From: Monocercomonoides exilis
Taxonomy: Eukaryota; Preaxostyla; Oxymonadida; Polymastigidae
DNA: 64,000 bases
Direction: 5' to 3'
Assembly (NCBI GenBank): GCA_001643675.2
Contig: LSRY02000005.1
Span: 1,838,001-1,902,000, forward strand
Of this stretch, positions 33,501 through 44,049 are shown one piece after another. A program made the position numbers and the translations under genes. Position 1 is the stretch's first letter. Each line of letters begins with the position of its first letter. The notes beneath the pieces were generated by a model, which was not told the DNA's origin, made no database searches, and saw only the letters and a program-made list of their open reading frames with translations.

Positions 33501-36406
33501 TGTCATATTTTGATATTATTAACTCAGGGTGCAATGAAATTATAACTGTAGTTGTACTCATAATAACCATATGCCTTGCTCCTCTAACTGCTATCCAGCT
33601 AATTCTCTTCGTCAGAGTGACGAGAGCAGCTGTGAAGAATCGGATAATGGCTTTCCATGCGATGCTGGATGTGCCAAAGAACAAGATGCAAGGCGTGATA
33701 CGCCGACTTCTGAGAGACGAGGATAACGATGATGATTTTTCTATGTCAGCTGCGTTGAACGAGAATCAAGATGCAAAGGCACCTGATAGCTGCTCCAGCG
33801 ACAAGTATGAGCGTTGGGAAGATGGTGAAGCACAGTTTATGGATGAAGGCACAGACGAAAGCTCGCCAAGTCCTCATCCAAAGAAAAGCACTCGGACTCC
33901 TCGCAGTGGAAAGTGTATCGAAGAGAAGCTGACTGACAATAGCACAAGTTCTTCTTCCACAAGACGTGCATCAAAAGAATTGTCGCATAGAAAGACACCG
34001 CTGGCATTTAACTCGTCTGCGTTGGAACTTGACTCTGAAGAATCGAATTCTCCTCTGCTTGCTGGGCCTGAGCCTTCAGTTGTGTCAATATCGGAAGCAT
34101 TACTTTCGCTTCCTTCTCCGAAATTGCTGTTTGGAGAACAGATTATGTCGACCTCTTCGACTCCAGGATTCCATTTTCAATCTCCCAGAATCGATGAAGA
34201 GAATATGAGAGTGGCACAAATATCTGAACAGAATTCTGGATCTGGTAAATCAGCACGAACATCTCCATTGGATGATCTCTTTTCAGTCAAGCAAAAACAT
34301 GAAACTGAAGTCGCAGCATCAGAAATTCAATCTTATCGCTCGAGGAACGATGGTTCAACTGCTGATCATGTGGTCTTTAAGACATCTGAGATTGAAAGTG
34401 TAACCCAAGATGCTGCTAATCACAAAAGAGCTTCAGAAGATTCTGGGACAGTTGGAACAACCGGAATAACTCCAGCACAGACTGGAAGTAGTTTAAAGAC
34501 TCAACAGTCTCCGTCGTTTGGTGGGAACGTGAATTCTGCGATGCAGTCGAACAAGCAACTGACCAACAATCAGGGTATTGATCTGACAAACGTTGCACAG
34601 TCGCCATCACTTTTGTCAAAGCTATTTCCTGGGAATGGGAGTCAATTGTATTCCGGGATAGTTCCCTCATATTCTGTTTATTCGCAGCAATCGATCTCTG
34701 AGTGCGGCACAAACCCTGTTTTCAGTCCAGCGCGGGTGATATCTCCTGCTGCTTCTTCAAATTTATATCGGAAGAGCTTCTCGTTGCCGAATAGCCAGAA
34801 TACGCATGTTTCACAATTTGAAAAGCAATATGCGGCTCCTAAAGTAAATAAATTATCGAACATAATGCAAAAAGTATCCGATGATAGTGAACCACTTGTT
34901 CATAATCAGCAAATACAGAATAAAATTTCTGATACAAAATTTCAATTTGATGATGAAGATTCCGAAGAATCTGAAAAATACAAGCAGATGGGATTTGTTA
35001 GAAATGCAGTTGACGATACAGCTTGGGAAGAAGGAATGGAAAAGGAGATCGAGAAGCTCGAAGCAGCATACAAACAGCTGCCAAGTCCGGTTACAGGAGT
35101 AATCATTGTTACGAGTGTTCTTTCAGTGCTTCTGGGTGTTGCTACGATCGCATCTACAGTTGTGCTGGTGATATTTTATGTTGAAAGCTTCAAACCAACA
35201 TCTGCAAACATCATCTTATCAGGAATGCGCGCATCGATTCTCTTTCAGATACAATATTTACTGTCAACAATACTTCAGCCGATTCCAATTCTGAAAACAG
35301 ATCAGTCAATCACATTTCCTTCATCGCGTAATCCCATTTTGTACAACTCGTCTCATTGCTCGGGCTCTCCAGCGGTTGCACGCGACTTGCTGGTTCCGAT
35401 GTCGAGATATTTCGAAGCTGTGCATCTTGACTGCCATTTTGGCGATTCAGATTATACGCAGACGGATGATTTCACCTATGATACAGTTTCTGTCACACGC
35501 ATGAAGACGGCGATTAACCACCAGATGCTGCTGAAGGAGGCACAGTGCTACTTGGCTGATTCGGATGACTGTTCGCAAGCAGATGAGTATCGGATGTATG
35601 GGGTGAAAGGAACTATTTATGGCCTGACAACACTTTTGGCACGACTGAGAGTGAATCTTGAGAGGATTTCAAAGATGGATGTGAGTGAAGTTACGATTAT
35701 GAACACGGAAGCGCGTTTTGTTATGACCGCTCTTCGAAGTGATATTGTTCAGGGCTTAAACAAAATGACAAACATGATTTTGGCTACTGGAAAAGAAGAA
35801 GTGCAGGAATCGATCACGATTTTGATTGTGGTTATTGTGTGCTTTTGTTTGCTGTTCATCATATCGATGTTTGGAAACGGATTGACATGGATTGAGGAAA
35901 TCAAATTTATTGAGAATGTATCAGAGAAGTTGTTTAACCTGTTGCCAATGAAAGAAGGCGAGAAAGAGATTGAGATGTTACCATCAATGGTTACTGGGCA
36001 TGCTTCATTTGACAAAGGAAGAGAATCAATTCTCGATGCCGCTCAGCAACTTCTTGCTTCTGTGAAGCGAAATGAGCACATTGAAACTATAATGGCAACA
36101 TTTTTCCAGCTTTCATCAACAGTGCTGGCTGTATTTACGGAAGAAGAAAAAGAAATGGCTGCTAAGAATTACGTTGGAATCGAAAAGCACAAGAAAGAAC
36201 ACATTCTCATAAGGCAGAGGTTGACATTGATAGGAGACCAGCTTTGTTCAAAGAACGATGCGGTGAAAGCAGTTGGAAGAAGAAAGGTTATTTCGTTATT
36301 TGATATGCACTTTACTGACGAAGATATCACCTGTGCCGAAGCTGTTTATGGATTGAATGTGGGAGAGCAAAAAATTGATGAAGAAGAAAACAACATTAAT
36401 CTGTAA
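30566..36406 (+). CDS. Tmc-like multi-pass receptor with TPR region and C-terminal hemerythrin-like domain
   Basis: A single exon encodes 1,946 residues. Residues about 50-380 hold seven or so hydrophobic segments. Residues about 425-610 resemble the TPR-like repeats of TmcB/TmcC proteins (CMLYFQYATFLASYRKNY, KARTLSPNLF, VLRSYARLLLDIYDDEDEAE). A linker with a Lys run leads to two sensor-like modules. Each has a transmembrane helix, about 190-210 extracellular residues and another helix (about 776-1015 and 1511-1775), separated by about 500 disordered Ser-rich residues. The last 140 residues are hemerythrin-like: FTEEEKEM, HKKEH (H1875, H1879) and HFTDED (H1915, D1920). Tmc proteins are poorly characterised membrane sensors in protists and the related PAS-bearing forms suggest ligand or redox sensing. 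Here an iron-binding oxygen or nitric-oxide sensor is a reasonable inference. Its location is probably plasma membrane. It lies between copies 2 and 3 of the helical family. Confidence 0.8.
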   Translation: MIKEDNKSMSSITSGVSVGYAQSEGLSKIETVGFSVFSPLYDQPKHPNMKWEIFIWSITMLQMVTISFFRIDILTQDVNKISQVCWFNFLLIELTNKNAFSMFCKMLINFLWNMHNKTSQYLCYLDGTYLGYLVGKSVSVVIMGFMCYFILLVVYLLAVAVFQGSISGSQPWIISLLRWIVRVTYTILFIPLISFCITSFDCYESGGQMIQHGFESICFNDSMSISGFVISVVILAYILLSSFFVNNMIYNHNPKYGGLWSSPCGLWQALDSSLVYGCVFAMRMLYGWPFWRGVVTVGSSLVLTMYFVYIQPIYKLNGNLLMACKWCMFGCLRLFGEVGYAIEGAAHNWIVTVVLQVVGVISGIVMCIVLLPRIGRKSREKKYLLTAFGNQLSDICSESSSLALPPLKKPDRIEPSLRFIQKKEYRTMIYLTFADYVYTQALKTNKSNCMLYFQYATFLASYRKNYVKANTLLRKARTLSPNLFLNFVLFCKAKENGGRVNGDSGGNGTSDMNSFAFTSLLAKAEKHHELAVSAMKDFFENATAIQPDYKSIPVLLNSIVKNEDIARKSYEELIASHGQNTAVLRSYARLLLDIYDDEDEAEMILNRADRIEEESTSSGDSLTHTQATTSADALLAVGETDDAGDRKPGGNVKTSARGEDSTESEANYVRTVRCGSLEVTAGSVYENPDSGKGAEGGAIASPSSSDLQNLDGEQDALARSEMQWQHSSNDDRRHQKYNKKKRKKKKKKKKDAMIVDLMMGGRGESGSQANNISLLRFTVICLHLVDVTALIIALVVYVVMSNIYQKDLDTLRNVCDLSYHTARSAAISYNFFVYDIKYKFVNQTIVDEWMSTMVRKTELLKMLKETSESLASMLGRVHESTTNMEPWETASIDTYSFIFTTKNETQSDGSVEEVVDIKQQVLHPSSMLEVIATVSQMIYHLSISDMAARPENPDYLPNIQYLVFNCPVPILDGAKRVIMSYFDIINSGCNEIITVVVLIITICLAPLTAIQLILFVRVTRAAVKNRIMAFHAMLDVPKNKMQGVIRRLLRDEDNDDDFSMSAALNENQDAKAPDSCSSDKYERWEDGEAQFMDEGTDESSPSPHPKKSTRTPRSGKCIEEKLTDNSTSSSSTRRASKELSHRKTPLAFNSSALELDSEESNSPLLAGPEPSVVSISEALLSLPSPKLLFGEQIMSTSSTPGFHFQSPRIDEENMRVAQISEQNSGSGKSARTSPLDDLFSVKQKHETEVAASEIQSYRSRNDGSTADHVVFKTSEIESVTQDAANHKRASEDSGTVGTTGITPAQTGSSLKTQQSPSFGGNVNSAMQSNKQLTNNQGIDLTNVAQSPSLLSKLFPGNGSQLYSGIVPSYSVYSQQSISECGTNPVFSPARVISPAASSNLYRKSFSLPNSQNTHVSQFEKQYAAPKVNKLSNIMQKVSDDSEPLVHNQQIQNKISDTKFQFDDEDSEESEKYKQMGFVRNAVDDTAWEEGMEKEIEKLEAAYKQLPSPVTGVIIVTSVLSVLLGVATIASTVVLVIFYVESFKPTSANIILSGMRASILFQIQYLLSTILQPIPILKTDQSITFPSSRNPILYNSSHCSGSPAVARDLLVPMSRYFEAVHLDCHFGDSDYTQTDDFTYDTVSVTRMKTAINHQMLLKEAQCYLADSDDCSQADEYRMYGVKGTIYGLTTLLARLRVNLERISKMDVSEVTIMNTEARFVMTALRSDIVQGLNKMTNMILATGKEEVQESITILIVVIVCFCLLFIISMFGNGLTWIEEIKFIENVSEKLFNLLPMKEGEKEIEMLPSMVTGHASFDKGRESILDAAQQLLASVKRNEHIETIMATFFQLSSTVLAVFTEEEKEMAAKNYVGIEKHKKEHILIRQRLTLIGDQLCSKNDAVKAVGRRKVISLFDMHFTDEDITCAEAVYGLNVGEQKIDEEENNINL

Positions 36407-37749
36407 AGGCTTTAGACTATGTACGTTTTATATGCATATAATATTTGCTTTACCCAGATTTTGGCTGCAATTTATTGCATTGCCGTTTTTGAGAAAATTA
36501 AATGGGTATATGTTTGAAAAGATTGTCTTCTTTTCATTTTTCTTTTTCATTTTTCTTTTCTCTCTCTCTTTTTTTTTTAATTTTATTTCTTGATTTCTTA
36601 AAAGAATGTATATTTACACACTTCAAACATATGTGAAAGTGCCTCTCTTTTTAGCTTTGTGTATGTTTGCTTCTTTTTTACCCATTTTTGTGCCTATTCC
36701 TCTTTCCCCATCTCCCTCTCTCTTTCTGCTTCTCTTTCTCTCTCTCAATATATGTGTCATTTTCGTTGATATGTAAAGTATTGGCTCTTAGTGTTAATGC
36801 TATTTATATGTTACTGTTGCAAATAATCATATATTTCTTTCTCTTTAAATCTGCTGGTTCTCATTTCTTTGTATTTCTTGGAAAAAGAATCATGATTTAT
36901 TTTTCTTTCAAACAATAAGAATATAGTTGCTTTTTTTCACTTTTTTCATTTTCTTTTCTTCTTTTTTTTTCCCAATATATTATTATTTCACTTTTTTAAA
37001 GTTGTCTTTTTCAATATATTGCTTTTATTTTTGAATTTTATTACTGTTGCGAATGAAACATTAAAAACGTGCAGTTTTTTAATAACTAATCACCTTCTAA
37101 AGTCTCAAAATTGTTCATGGTTTTGTGTTTTGCATTTTAAAAGTATGTATTTTTATTTCAGAAATGAATATGTCCATTTCATTCATTCTATTGAATGAAA
37201 ACATAAGCAATGATAAATATTAGCTCTTGTATTTTATTGTACCATACGCATTTGCAAAAGCTATTCTTTATTTTGAACTTTCACATGAAAATATTGATGC
37301 AATTCTTTGGTTAAAAACTTGAAAATTGTTTCCTCAAAAAAAGATAATTAAAAATGAAAAAAAAGCTTAGCAATCTTTCAAAAAGATAGATCGTTACAAA
37401 GAAGATTGGTTTTCAGTTCAAGTATTGAACGAATGGGACCATTTGAGCAATTCAAGCTTCAAGAAATTCATTCGACACAGATAAAAACGAATTTGATAAA
37501 AACTTTCAACTTAGCAATGATCATTTTTTCCCCAAGGGTTTGCAATATCAAAGATCAATCCTGCAAGAAAAAGACGGTCAAGAAAAGATGATTTAAACAG
37601 ACAGGAACTTGTTTGTTTAATATCATTCACTATCCTTTTCCGAATAAAAAGGTTTGAAAATAAATTGCTATTTGCTTTCGGCATTATGATGTGTTAAAAA
37701 AAAAGATTGAAAGAAAACAATATAACTTATTCCCTCATATCAATGATGC
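36407..37749. other. AT-rich spacer
   Basis: No gene is visible. T- and C-rich tracts follow the receptor stop codon (36530-36760), including CTCTCT runs. Short open stretches are compositional only. The spacer ends at the 3' end of the minus-strand copy 3. Confidence 0.4.
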
Positions 37750-39064
37750 TCACCAGAATAGCATATAATCGAAAAGATTATTTGGCGGATCGTAATAATC
37801 TTTAAAATAAAATAAAACACAAGAAATGCTAAAGATCTCATCTTCAAATCCTTCTTCTTCCATCCTTTCGAGCATTCTTCTTTTCTTGAATCTCTGTCTT
37901 GCTTCTTTGAAATCGTCATCTGTTCTTTGATTAAGTCGTTTGAATAGTTTCGCAACGAATCTCAAATAGCATTTCATAAGTCCGTCGTCCAAAGTGGACT
38001 GCATCATCCACTCCAAAAAGCTGTCACCGACTCCACTCCTCACAAGTTCATCAACGTAAACTGTTCTTTTTTCTATCATTTTCTGAAATGTTCCAATGCA
38101 TTTTTCATGAAAATCTCTGAAATTATATTTTGCTGCTCTGCACAATAGATCCATGCCCATAATCAATCTATCACATTTTCTGGTTGATTTTTTTTGAGAA
38201 ATCAAAAATGTTTCAAGCACATCAAACCATCTGATCAACATTGATACGTTTTTCATGTCTTTCTTTCTTTCCTCGTTTTCCTTTAATATTTCCTTTCTCT
38301 TCCAATCCACACATTTTTCAAGATCTTCCAACTCCCCTCTTGCTTCTCTCAAAAAATGCAACTCATCAGTAATGATCATTTCAAATTTTTCGTTCAAAAC
38401 AAAACGGCGCACAAGAAACAACCAGACGGATTGATAGGCAAGTCGTGTAAGGTTATGATGCTCCTGGTGATGCTTTATGATATCTTTGATCTCACGCAAA
38501 TGAAGCCTTTGCTCAACTTTCTGATTTTTTAAAAAAAAAAATACAAAAAAGATACAATGACTTCAAAAGTGAAATAGAAGTGCTCAGACATAATATTTAG
38601 GAACACAACTCAATGCCAATAATTCCATTTCCACTTCTTTTTGAACTTCCTCGTTTTCGTCTTTGTTCGATGCAACTTTCAGAAGGCAAGGCACGCAAAT
38701 TGAAGCAATTACAAATGAATTGCTTCCTCCATGCAAAAGATAACATTCACAAAGATCAACAAGTCGCTTTTCATTCATTTCTTCTTTCTTTTCTTCTTCT
38801 TCGATGATCATCAGCCGAATCATATTGCTCAATGAAGAATAGTTAAATCCACACATCCATATATTTTTTATCATTTTGAAATATCCAATGTGTTTCAATA
38901 TCAAAATGGCATTTTCCATTGATATTTTCTTTTCAACAATCATTTTGTCGATATCATTGTACAGTTCATTCGTGAATGTTGATCCCTGCTCTTTTCTACA
39001 CATTTCATCCAGCATCCCATTTATTTCTACTATTTTCTGTTTTTGATCATCGGAATTGCAAAGT
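37750..39064 (-). CDS. Charged helical repeat-family protein, copy 3 (5' end not found)
   Basis: Two exons on the minus strand are uninterrupted: 39064-38590 and 38520-37750, joined in phase at an intron beginning GTCTGA. Blocks follow the family order: LCNSDDQKQKIVEIN, RLVDLCECYLLHG, ICVPCLLKVASNKDENEEVQ, then HHQEHHNLTRLAYQSVWLFL and a charged helix before the stop. An acceptor (TTCAATTAAG) precedes 39064, so at least one upstream exon with the start codon is missing from my model. No frame break was seen, so this copy may be functional. It is probably an all-helical cytosolic protein. I do not recognise a named family and assign no function. Confidence 0.65.
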
Positions 39065-40677
39065 CTTAATTGAAAAAAAGTTTCTTTTCAATAAAAAATG
39101 ATACCTCAGAAAGCACAAAAGAGAATGGTTAATAAACCCCAAAACTCCGTTGAAAAGTTCTCCTTCAGTAATTAAAGAAATACATTGGAAACAGACATTT
39201 TTGCGGTTTTGGTATGTTCAAAGAATTGCAAAACAATCATAAAAGGAGATTCACATATATTAATTGTTTCAAATGAACATGGAATGTATATTGAATATAA
39301 ACTTTTATCAGTTCCGTTGTCATTCTTATTTTCTGTCAAATTACGAAATGAACAAATTTTCAACTCCAAAACAAATAAAGTAAGGGATTTCAAAAAATTT
39401 TTAGAAAGTTTTAAGAAAGATGTTAAAACGTCACTTTATTGAAAAGAAAGGAAATGATGTTGATAATCCTTTGATGCTAGTTAGTATTATTCCTTTATGA
39501 ATTCATGTTTCCAAATTTGTTTTCATGAAAGCTCAAAACTCTTGTGCATTTCATATTTTATTTGAATGTTTGCAAATGGAAGTGGTGAATCATTTTTGAA
39601 TTGTTTACAGAAAAAGAAGAATGATAATTCGTTTATTTTTGATGTTAAATATCATTTCTGCAATTCTGTAATGAAGTCTTGAAAGAATTTTCATTTCATA
39701 ATGGATTGGGAACTGGGAGAAAACAATTAAAAGCGAAAGTTATCGGAGAAAATTCAAAAAGATCTTCTTTTTCAGCTTTCAGAAAAGTTTCAGAAACTCT
39801 TCATTGTTTTCCGAAAAACGTGTCAAATTTTTTCAAAAATCGAAGAATAAGATTTGTATTTTATGAAGCATTGATAGTTGCAATATATATTAGAAAGCAA
39901 TTGCAATTTTGAAAGCATTTTGATCTTCTCTTTACGCACATGACGTGTCAATAATGCAGAAGCATTCATTCGAACTTAAAAATATATTTGAGTGTTTCGT
40001 TCATTCAAAAAGATTCAGTCATTGTCGTTGATTTTAAAGGAGGCGAATAAACTTTGTGCAATTAAAAAAATGTTCTCATAATAATTTGAATTATATCTGT
40101 TTGAACTTGCATAGAGCTTATATGTTGAGATGTTTGGAATCTCTCTTTCAGAATTGATTTCGAAAAAAAATAAATGTTTTCATTTTTCAATTTACACACC
40201 AATGCGTTCATTCGTTTCAACGTTATAAGTGTGAACTCTCAAAAATCAAAAATCAGTTAAAAACATTTTTTGTAATTATTTTCATTTATTTCTGGAACAA
40301 ACTTTTTCAATATTTTCTGCATTGGATAATAAAATGATTGTCTTTTGTGAATGTTTTGACCAGAGGGTTTGTCAAAAGGTATTTAGAAGTTTATTTTGAT
40401 GAGACTTAATTTAACATGTGTCTATTCGACTGATGCACATTCGAAAGTTTTATTTATTGAAGGCACATCCATTCATCGGAAAATATCTACAAGATGATTC
40501 ATGACATCATTGATTAGTGTGTTAGCAAATCAACATCTCCTCCGAAACAAATAGAATTTGTCCTTTAAAAACGATGATTTCATGATGTTATCTGTTTTGT
40601 TTCAAATTTTCGTGTTTTTCAAATTTCTGAATCAGTTTTTTGAAGCCATTATTAACCCGTAACTAATTATCAGCTTT
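39065..40677. other. Spacer with a possible decayed exon
   Basis: A plus-strand frame at 39182-39442 reads like coding sequence (SHILIVSNEHGMYIEYKLLS, then SFLFSVKLRNEQIF) but has no start codon or partner exons that I can support. Another at 39679-39912 is basic and ends KQLQF. They may be remains of one gene. The remainder is AT-rich with nothing recognisable. Confidence 0.3.
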
Positions 40678-42192
40678 ATGTTTTCTCTCCATTTTTGTAA
40701 TATTGTATTTTTCACACTTTTTTTGCATGTCTTTTGCGATGATAATTCAACTTCTTTTTATGTAAACTCAAAAGATGGTTCCAATAACGAAGATTGTGGA
40801 ACGGAGCAAATACCATGCAGAGAGCTTCAGTATTTGTTAAAGAAGACTGATAGTATTTTAAATCGAAATATAACAATAGGGTTAGGGAATTATTCCGAAG
40901 GAAAGATTGATATTCTTAAAGGGGAAGTTAGTATTTTCAATTCCGAAAGTTCGGATAAAGGTTGCCTTATTCGCAATAATAATGATGATTACTGTTTCAA
41001 AGTTGAAAGTGCTGCTTTGTCAATGGAGAAAGTTGATTTTATGTTGGATTGGAAGCAGAGTGTATTTCCTGTTGGTTTCATTTTGAATAACGCCTCTTTT
41101 TCACTGAGTTGCACACGACTTGCTGTCCAGTTCGAATATGTAGGGAAAATGCTGAATGAAGTTCATCAGATGATCAGTGCACATATCTCAAATGTTTCAA
41201 TCGGAAACGTTAATCTTTCTGATATTTTGTATTGGGATAATAGTCAAAAATTGAGTTCCAATGAGGCTTGCGATTGGAGTCATGGTCTCATTGAACTCAA
41301 TAACTGTACGTCAAAGATATATAGTTCTAAGTTATCTGGGATTTCTGGAGCGTTATTCATGGATAAAGGTTCACTTGAATTGAATGATGTTCAGTTTTCG
41401 ACAAATTGTTATGAGAACAGTTTTTTTTCAAGAAGACCTTTAAGATGTGTGGGCGATGGAATTGTGTATGCATCTGGAACTTATGAACATAATGGAGCAG
41501 ACGACAAAGGGAATTATTTTGATTTGAGAAAATGTAGAGCTGCTGGACCATCATTAACAGGGAAAAGAGAACCATTTTTTTCACCAATAATAACGAATGT
41601 AATAGCTAGTAATTCAAGTGATTCAAATAAGTACAATTTACTTGTTTTAATTAAAAATTTGTTGCCATGTGAAGTGAAGTTATGCATTTATGGGAAAAGT
41701 TCTGAAATTACAATTCTTGATTTTGATTCGTTTAATTCTTCCTATGCTCAAATTGATATTGCGAAGAATATTATCCCCTCAACATTCAATGTTTCATTGC
41801 AATACCCAGGGGCGAATAACACAAAAAAATATTCTCCTCGGCATGAAGTGGATGCTAGGTATCTTGCGGGAAATGGAGGCGGTCTTGATAGAACAACAAA
41901 AGTTATTTTAATAGTTGTTCTTTCTGTGAGTTCAGCTCTGTGCGTCTGTGGAATTGTCATTGTAGTTTCGGTGGTCTGCTTCGTCAAACGGTCAAGAAAG
42001 AGGAAAGGATATTCGGGAATGAGTGGATATCCTGTGATAAAGCCAGTGGAAATAAATGGAGAATGTTCTGGATCAACAATTGTATATCAGGCAGCATCAA
42101 CAATTCCGGGTGCGCATACTGATAATTGCCAATCTGAAAATGCAAATCAAACACCAAATGCTTCAATTTGTCCGGATATTGAATTGAGATGA
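40678..42192 (+). CDS. Small type I membrane protein with the beta-helix family Cys module
   Basis: A single exon encodes 504 residues. An N-terminal signal peptide (about residues 1-20, ending near HVFCDDNS) leads to an extracellular part. This part opens with FYVNSKDGSNNEDCGTEQIP followed by C, the same CG...PC module that starts each repeat in the large beta-helix protein at 1-8782. Many N-glycosylation sequons follow. One transmembrane helix lies at about 407-432 (VILIVVLSVSSALCVCGIVI), followed by the basic stop-transfer KRSRKRK and a 65-residue cytosolic tail without a kinase-like region. The stop is TGA. I infer a cell-surface protein that represents a single-module, tail-less relative of the large family. 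The ligand is unknown. It could also be an independent pectin-lyase-like surface protein. Confidence 0.75.
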   Translation: MFSLHFCNIVFFTLFLHVFCDDNSTSFYVNSKDGSNNEDCGTEQIPCRELQYLLKKTDSILNRNITIGLGNYSEGKIDILKGEVSIFNSESSDKGCLIRNNNDDYCFKVESAALSMEKVDFMLDWKQSVFPVGFILNNASFSLSCTRLAVQFEYVGKMLNEVHQMISAHISNVSIGNVNLSDILYWDNSQKLSSNEACDWSHGLIELNNCTSKIYSSKLSGISGALFMDKGSLELNDVQFSTNCYENSFFSRRPLRCVGDGIVYASGTYEHNGADDKGNYFDLRKCRAAGPSLTGKREPFFSPIITNVIASNSSDSNKYNLLVLIKNLLPCEVKLCIYGKSSEITILDFDSFNSSYAQIDIAKNIIPSTFNVSLQYPGANNTKKYSPRHEVDARYLAGNGGGLDRTTKVILIVVLSVSSALCVCGIVIVVSVVCFVKRSRKRKGYSGMSGYPVIKPVEINGECSGSTIVYQAASTIPGAHTDNCQSENANQTPNASICPDIELR

Positions 42193-43086
42193 ATAACTTA
42201 CACAAAGAACAGAATTCGATAGACACGTTTTATGATGCTTTTCATTTAGAAATAAAGCGTGTTTATATTTTTTTATGTATTTTTATTTGTGTGATATTTT
42301 GTTTTAATGGTTATGCATTTGAATTAAAAATGTTTGATCCTCAGAAGTCTTTTGCTTTTGGTCGAAAATGTTGCTGTTCATTTCCAAAACAATATGTATT
42401 TTTTTTTTTCTCTTTCAATGCAATTTCAATTGAAAAAGAGTGAGTATGTTTCTGTGTTTTTTATGTATTTATTGTGAAATTAAGTGAAAAAAAAAAAAAC
42501 GGGAGAATAAAAAGTCCAGGTTTATGATTCACCCAATTAAAAATGGACTTCCAAATGATACAAGATGTCTGTTTTTTCTATTTTCGATTGATGTGAAACC
42601 TGTTGCATTTTTAATGAAAGTATTTTTGAAAATAAAAGATAATTTCGTTCTTTATTATAATATTTGACATACAAATATTATTGGAAATTTTGAAATAAAA
42701 CGCATCTTGAAAAATTTTTGTGAAAGCTTTTTTGATTTTATTTAATGAAAGGATCTATCATTATTTTTCAAAAAATTTCTTCAAATAGATTGTGAATCAA
42801 ATGCTTTCTTTGAATGTTCATTATCAAAATCATATTCAAATCAACGAAATGCAACTTTAATTGTTTTTTTTCAAATTTATTGTTCGTTAAAATAAAGGAT
42901 TTTTATAGGAAAATAAATCGTTATCAAAGACATTAAAAAAACCATCTTTTTGATAGTTGAAAAATTCAATAAGAAAAAAAGTCCTCCATCTGAAATGAAT
43001 GCAATTAAGAAGAAGATACAAAACAATTCCACGAACAAATAAAGAGAAAATGCTAAAAAAATTCAGAAAAAACAAGAAAAATGCAA
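42193..43086. other. AT-rich spacer between convergent genes
   Basis: No gene is visible. Both neighbours end here (plus-strand gene at 42192, minus-strand gene at 43087). There is an A13 run near 42488. Confidence 0.4.
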
Positions 43087-44049
43087 TTATAACATTTGAT
43101 TTTTAATAAATCTGTTCCCTTCGCTTTGCTTTCCCTGGTAATAATATCTGCACACACCAAAGTGAGTTGAACTAGATGGAACCTTAAATTAACAAAAAAC
43201 AAAATTTGTTAAAACAATTCAAAGTACAAAAACAAAATTTATTGCAGACTGATTCTGTTATATCACTTGTAGCTCCAATTGAACCTTCGATCGCTGCTTG
43301 TGAAGTACTTATCTATAACGTCAAATAAAAATAAAAATAAATACATAACAAATAACACATATATTAACATTATATATGGTGCTCTCTTTCAACAAAAAGA
43401 ATTGAACAAACTTCAAGTGGAGCACTTGGAACGCAGAATTCTCCTCTTCGAGCAGCTTCTTGCTTTTCTGCCGTCGACACAGAACCAGAATCAAGAAATT
43501 TTAAATTAGGCATTCTCCACAATACATATAGTCTGTAGCGTTGGTAATCATCATCATCTTTCCCCATCAAACGGTTAGGACATGCTGGATTTTTCAGAAG
43601 TGATAAATACTTGAGGTTTGGAGTGCAATGGCGAAGCCTGTCCAAAAGCAATTTAATGTTTGCTATCTTGTTGTTGTTCATCCACAACGTTTCCAGTTTT
43701 GGAAGGTCAGGAAATTCAGATTCATCAGTTAGTTCATTGTTATCAAGAATGAGACTTTTAAGTCCAACAAAAGGCGCAATATTATCAAGTGAACTAAAAA
43801 TTACATGAAAAATATATATAAAATATTAGACTTTAGTAACAGCGCTAACTTCAATTTATTATGCGACAAATCCAAAGATGTTACAATTGATCCATATTTC
43901 TTTCCATATAAATCAGGAAGCACGGTCAATCCTCGCCCAACGACTGATAAATTTCCTGCAACTGGCTCAGCTTCGGGAAATTCTTCTTCTTTCTCAGAAT
44001 CCGAAGAATCACTTTTTTTTTCTTCAAGTGACATTTGATCAGGTACCAT
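43087..44049 (-). CDS. Leucine-rich repeat protein of the LRMDA (C10orf11) type
   Basis: Four minus-strand exons fit in phase: 44049-43850, 43793-43412, 43312-43250 and 43182-43087 (741 bases, 246 residues). An acidic N-terminus is followed by leucine-rich repeats: LTVLPDLYGKKYGSIVTSLD, LDLSHNKLNSLDNIAPF (formed by splicing), LKSLILDNNEL and LETLWMNNNKI. An LRR cap follows, PNLKYLSLLKNPACPN, then DDYQRYRLYVLWRMPNLKFL and LDS. The last exon encodes THFGVCRYYYQGKQSEGNRF. This LRR plus cap layout is that of C10orf11/LRMDA-type proteins, which are widespread in eukaryotes. The human member is tied to Rab-dependent pigment organelle traffic. Introns begin GTTAGC, GTTTGT and GTCTGC. Divergent from the giant gene at 44087. 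Confidence 0.72.

Noticed and set aside
30566-36406. Idea that the receptor carries a PAS domain, as many Tmc proteins do
   Set aside because: I find TPR-like, transmembrane and hemerythrin-like segments, but no PAS signature between them.
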